Shown: piece by piece, positions 61,349 to 64,000 of the stretch
Layout: each line of letters starts with the position of its first letter
Position numbering within the stretch: position 1 is the first letter of the stretch
NCBI RefSeq assembly: GCF_004364245.1
Contig: NZ_SOAV01000009.1
Coordinates: 186,001 to 250,000, forward strand
Origin: Streptomyces sp. BK208
Lineage (GTDB): Bacteria; Actinomycetota; Actinomycetes; Streptomycetales; Streptomycetaceae
Direction: 5' to 3'
Length of the DNA stretch: 64,000 bases
Position numbers and translations under genes: made by a program
The notes under the pieces: model-generated
What the model saw: only the letters and a program-made list of their open reading frames with translations
Told to the model about the DNA's origin: nothing
Database searches by the model: none

Positions 61349-61872
61349 CGTCCTGTTGTAGCAGCCGTGCCGCGCCGCTCCCCCGGATCGGGGGCCGACG
61401 GCGTGGGCACCACGGCGCCGGGCGCTCGCGTCGGGGTCTGCCCCGCGGGCGGGTCGCTCGGCGCGGCCGACGGCCTGGTGGCGGTCGGCCCGGGGGTCTC
61501 GGTGGGCCGCGCCGGGCCAGGGCCGGGCAGCGCCGTGGAACCGCGGGACGGAACCGGGCTCGGTACGGCGTCCGGGGTGGGAGCGGCCGGGGCCGGGGCC
61601 AGCGGCGGCGCCTGGCGCGTGGGCGGGGCGGGGGCCGCGAAGTGCAGCGGGAGCGCGATCAGGGCGGCGGCGGCAGCGGTCGCGGCGGCACCGGCGGCGG
61701 CACGCAGAAGACGCCGGCGGGACGCCGCCCGGCGGATCACCTCGTAACGGCCCGGGGGCGGGCCCAGGAAGTCGGCACCCGGACGCAGCAGGACCAGCAG
61801 CGGATCGTCGTCGGTGTGCCCGGGCCCCGGCTCGTCGCGGTCGTCCGGTCCGTCCTCAAGGCGTGTGGTCAA
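61345..61872 (-). CDS. Membrane protein downstream of ECF sigma, possible anti-sigma factor
   Basis: Protein of 175 residues: N-terminal 60 residues soluble and acidic, one membrane helix (AAAGAAATAAAAALIALPLH), then a Pro/Ala/Thr-rich extracytoplasmic tail of about 90 residues. This topology is that of an anti-sigma factor, but no zinc HxxxCxxC motif is present. Its start overlaps the ECF sigma gene by 17 bases, which supports the pairing; function is inferred only. Confidence 0.65.
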   Translation of the reverse strand: MTTRLEDGPDDRDEPGPGHTDDDPLLVLLRPGADFLGPPPGRYEVIRRAASRRRLLRAAAGAAATAAAAALIALPLHFAAPAPPTRQAPPLAPAPAAPTPDAVPSPVPSRGSTALPGPGPARPTETPGPTATRPSAAPSDPPAGQTPTRAPGAVVPTPSAPDPGERRGTAATTGR

Positions 61873-62386
61873 GGCTTCTCCTCAAGTGGACGCGGAGCAG
61901 TTCGCGGGCCGCGTGCAGGTCGGCCTTGACGGTTCCTTCCTTGCGTCCGGTCAGCACGGACACCTCCCGGATCGGCATGTCGGCGTAGTAGTGGAGCAGG
62001 ATCGGCACCCGCAACCGCTCCGGCAGGGACTGTACGAGCAACCGCACCGAGGGGTCGGCCTGCTCGGGGTGCGGGCGCACCGCGACCTCCGCGGTGACCC
62101 GGCGCACCGCCCGGCGCTCGCGCTCCAGTCTGCGCCAGTGGTCCCGGACGAGGTTGGCGGCGGTGACGTAGAGGAAACCGCGGGGTTCCTCCACGGTCGT
62201 CCAGCGGGCCCACAGCCGGGTGAACGCCTCCGAGGCGATCTCGTGGGCCGTCCCGTCGTCGTCGACGAGCCGGCGGCACCAGCCGGCGAGGCGCGGATAC
62301 AGGGCGGCGAACAGCTCGGACGCCGCCCTGTCACGGGACCGTTTCAACGCTCTCCATGGTCGTGAGGGTATGCGGGGGGGGTGCAC
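61856..62386 (-). CDS. ECF sigma factor
   Basis: Sigma-70 family protein of up to 176 residues. Region 2: LFAALYPRLAGWCRRL, AHEIASEAFTRLWARW; region 4: LPERLRVPILLHYYADMPIR, EVSVLTGRKEGTVKADLHAA. The length fits small ECF factors. GTG 62386 is the most upstream start and lacks a ribosome site; TTG 62344 would be an alternative. The overlapping downstream membrane protein is a candidate partner. Its target promoter is not evident. Confidence 0.85.
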   Translation of the reverse strand: MHPPRIPSRPWRALKRSRDRAASELFAALYPRLAGWCRRLVDDDGTAHEIASEAFTRLWARWTTVEEPRGFLYVTAANLVRDHWRRLERERRAVRRVTAEVAVRPHPEQADPSVRLLVQSLPERLRVPILLHYYADMPIREVSVLTGRKEGTVKADLHAARELLRVHLRRSLDHTP

Positions 62387-62411
62387 GGGCGCCGCGCGCC
62401 CTCGCCGGCGC

Positions 62412-63026
62412 TCAGCCGGTTGCGCTCAGCCGGGCGAAGACGATGACGTTGTCCCGGTACTCCTCGCCGTCGCGCGGGCCGCCGCAGGTGATCAGCCGCA
62501 ACTCCGGCCCGGCCACGTCGCCGTACACGTCGTCCGTCGGGAAGTCGGCCTTGGCCACCGTGCGCAGGGCCGTGACCGTGAACCCGGCCGTCGAACCGTT
62601 CTCCAGTCTGGCCTCGATCCGGTCGCCTCGGTGCAGCCGCGCGAGATGCCGGAAGACCCCGTCCCCGTACCGGCCCACCGTGACGTGGCCGAGGAGGACC
62701 GACGGCCCGACCTGGCCCGGAGTGGGCGAGTGCCGGTACCAGCCGGCGCGGTCGTCGTCCGTGACGGGCGGGACCTCCACCGTGCCGTCCGACGCCAGCC
62801 CGAGACCCATCACCGGGGTGTCGACGCCGATGGCGGGGATGCGCAGCCCCACCGGAACCGAACGCGCCAGCGGCCGCACCGGCTGCGCCGGGGCCGAGGC
62901 GGGCGGTGTCGCGGCCGCCTCGGCCGCCGGGCGGGCGGCGTCACCGTCACCCTGGCCGCCGCCGCAGCCCGCGAGCAGTACGGTCAGCGCGACGGCGGCC
63001 AGGGCGTGACCGGGACGCGGGATCAT
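62412..63026 (-). CDS. Class F sortase with lipobox-like N-terminus
   Basis: Transpeptidase of 204 residues. Catalytic triad: His in LLGHVTVG, Cys in LITCGG, Arg in EYRDNVIVFARL. The N-terminus has a hydrophobic segment ending LLAGC, a lipobox, which is unusual because sortases are normally anchored by an uncleaved helix; it could anchor the enzyme as a lipoprotein. The mature domain is the short class F form. ATG 63026 overlaps the preceding gene stop (ATGA), so it is coupled to a membrane protein that may be its substrate. Confidence 0.88.
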   Translation of the reverse strand: MIPRPGHALAAVALTVLLAGCGGGQGDGDAARPAAEAAATPPASAPAQPVRPLARSVPVGLRIPAIGVDTPVMGLGLASDGTVEVPPVTDDDRAGWYRHSPTPGQVGPSVLLGHVTVGRYGDGVFRHLARLHRGDRIEARLENGSTAGFTVTALRTVAKADFPTDDVYGDVAGPELRLITCGGPRDGEEYRDNVIVFARLSATG

Positions 63027-63409
63027 GCGCCGGTCGCTCCCGCCCGCCGGCGGCGTACGACGAAGACGACCGCGCCGCCCGCGAGGAGCACCCCGCCGGC
63101 ACCCGCGCCGATCAGACCCCCGTCCGCCCCCGCCCCGTCCGCGGACGTCACCACCCCGGTGTCGGCCGCGCCTTCCGGTACGGCGGAGACCTGGCCGTCG
63201 GCGGGCGCCGGGGCCGGCGCCCGGGTCGGCTCGGCCGGCGGGACGCTGGCGCTCGGCGTGGCGGCCTCGGTGGGCGCCGCACCGGTGCCCGGGGCGCTCT
63301 CGGCGGGGGCGGAGGGGGCCGCCGTGGGGCCGTCGGCGAAGGCGGGCGCGGTGCCCGCCAGGACGGCGGTGCAGGCCAGGGCCACGGCACTGAGGATGGT
63401 TCGGCGCAT
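63023..63409 (-). CDS. Exported Ala/Pro-rich protein, candidate sortase substrate
   Basis: Protein of 128 residues: signal peptide MRRTILSAVALACTAVLAGT with APAFA cleavage, then a Pro/Ala/Ser/Thr-rich stretch, the motif EGAADTGVVTS, a hydrophobic helix (GGLIGAGAGGVLLAGGAVVF) and a basic tail RRRRAGATGA. Signal, motif, helix and basic tail is the layout of sortase substrates, though the motif is not a textbook LPxTG. ATG 63409 was chosen over a TTG start at 63520. It is coupled to the sortase gene by four bases. Confidence 0.75.
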   Translation of the reverse strand: MRRTILSAVALACTAVLAGTAPAFADGPTAAPSAPAESAPGTGAAPTEAATPSASVPPAEPTRAPAPAPADGQVSAVPEGAADTGVVTSADGAGADGGLIGAGAGGVLLAGGAVVFVVRRRRAGATGA

Positions 63410-63618
63410 CGGGTCGCTCTCTCTCGTCGTCGGCGCCCCGGCACGGCGCGTGGGTGCGGTGCGGGGCGGATCGGACGGAGAGACGAGGCAGGGGGACACC
63501 GGGTTGTAAAGGGATGGCAAAGTCGTTTTCCCCGGTGCCGCCGCCCGGCCCTTACGAAGCGGTGACGTGCCGGTCGGGGCGCCCGGTCCGGCGCTTCCGC
63601 GGGCCTAGCGTGAGACGC

Positions 63619-64000
63619 ATGCGCGTACTGGTCACCGGCAGTGCCGGTTTCATCGGGTCCCACGTGGTGGAGGCCCTGCGGGAGCACGGGCACGAGCCCG
63701 TCGGCTACGACGTCCGCGAGGACCCCCGCGCCGACGTGCGCGACCCGGCGGCCCTCGCGCGGGCGCTGGCCGGTGTGGACGCCGTGTGCCACCAGGCGGC
63801 GATGGTCGGCCTCGGCAGCGGGTTCGCCGACGCGGCGGAGTACGTCTCGCGCAACGACCTGGGCACCGCCGTACTGCTCGCCGCGATGGCCGGCGCGGAC
63901 GTCCGGCGGCTGGTGCTCGCGGGCTCGATGGTCGTGTACGGGGAGGGGCGGTACGCCTGCCCCGCGCACGGGGTGGTGCGGCCGGGGCCGCGCGCCGTCG
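63619..64000 (+). CDS. NAD-dependent sugar-nucleotide epimerase/dehydratase, partial
   Basis: The first 127 codons of an extended short-chain dehydrogenase; the gene runs off the window. NAD-binding MRVLVTGSAGFIGSHVVEAL, the strand-turn GYDVREDPRADVRDP, the CHQAAMVGLGSG loop that contacts the substrate, and LVLAGSMVVYGEGRY preceding the Tyr of the catalytic YxxxK. It resembles UDP-glucose 4-epimerase or dTDP-sugar enzymes. Start ATG 63619; divergent from the sortase-substrate gene, with 209 bases between. Confidence 0.85.
   Translation, partial: MRVLVTGSAGFIGSHVVEALREHGHEPVGYDVREDPRADVRDPAALARALAGVDAVCHQAAMVGLGSGFADAAEYVSRNDLGTAVLLAAMAGADVRRLVLAGSMVVYGEGRYACPAHGVVRPGPRAV

Overview
The window is a stretch of Streptomyces chromosome. 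It has very high GC with GC-rich third codon positions, many GTG starts, HspR/HAIR heat-shock control, Streptomyces-type small proteins and an actinobacterial LuxR/ECF/STAS regulator repertoire. The order clpB ... hspR-dnaJ-grpE-dnaK ... dcd/tRNA-Gly ... kdp ... cold shock/DEAD helicase recalls the conserved core of the S. coelicolor chromosome. That comparison is from memory and was not checked.

Layout. 0-13.7 kb: an aminotransferase tail, a YbjN protein, clpB, then a regulatory patch with a degenerate Rieske-like protein, a small secreted peptide and three paralogous LuxR regulators. An orphan sugar-binding lipoprotein follows, then the dnaK-grpE-dnaJ-hspR operon. HAIR operators stand before clpB (one) and dnaK (two), so HspR controls both arms of the disaggregation machinery and itself. 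13.7-23.4 kb: an HdrD-like membrane iron-sulfur reductase, two FG-GAP beta-propeller exported proteins, a Yip1-type membrane protein, a purine-type phosphoribosyltransferase, dcd and a 52-residue zinc-ribbon gene. 23.6-30.7 kb: tRNA-Gly(CCC), a two-component system with a MacB-like ABC transporter, and an RlmA-type 23S rRNA methyltransferase.

31-38.9 kb looks like a general-stress island: a SigB/SigF-family sigma factor, a PAS-SpoIIE phosphatase broken by one frameshift, an intact STAS antagonist overlapping it, a decayed second STAS gene, two DUF5994 proteins, a fatty-acid desaturase, and a DUF6131 small membrane protein behind a sigma-B-like promoter. 39-40.8 kb: a secreted AA10 lytic polysaccharide monooxygenase with a perfect CebR-type operator, and an exported RTX-like calcium-binding protein.

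41-46.5 kb: a quinone oxidoreductase-MarR operon with a large inverted-repeat operator over its promoter, then a molybdenum locus (HTH-TOBE protein, single-domain molybdopterin protein, modABC). 46.6-54.5 kb: polysaccharide deacetylase, NDH-2-like flavoprotein, SigJ-type ECF sigma factor, and a potassium-uptake operon in which kdpFABC is preceded by a 27-residue membrane peptide, all overlapping or tightly packed. 54.6-64 kb: PAP2 phosphatase, glyoxalase-fold protein, TerD, ferritin-like protein, cold-shock protein, DEAD-box helicase, DUF952, an ECF sigma factor with a putative membrane partner, a class F sortase with a candidate substrate, and the start of a sugar-nucleotide epimerase cut by the window edge.

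Best candidates for undescribed biology: the secreted-peptide/degenerate-Rieske/LuxR-triplet patch (3.8-7.5 kb), the DUF5994-flanked stress island, and the tiny membrane peptide leading the kdp operon.
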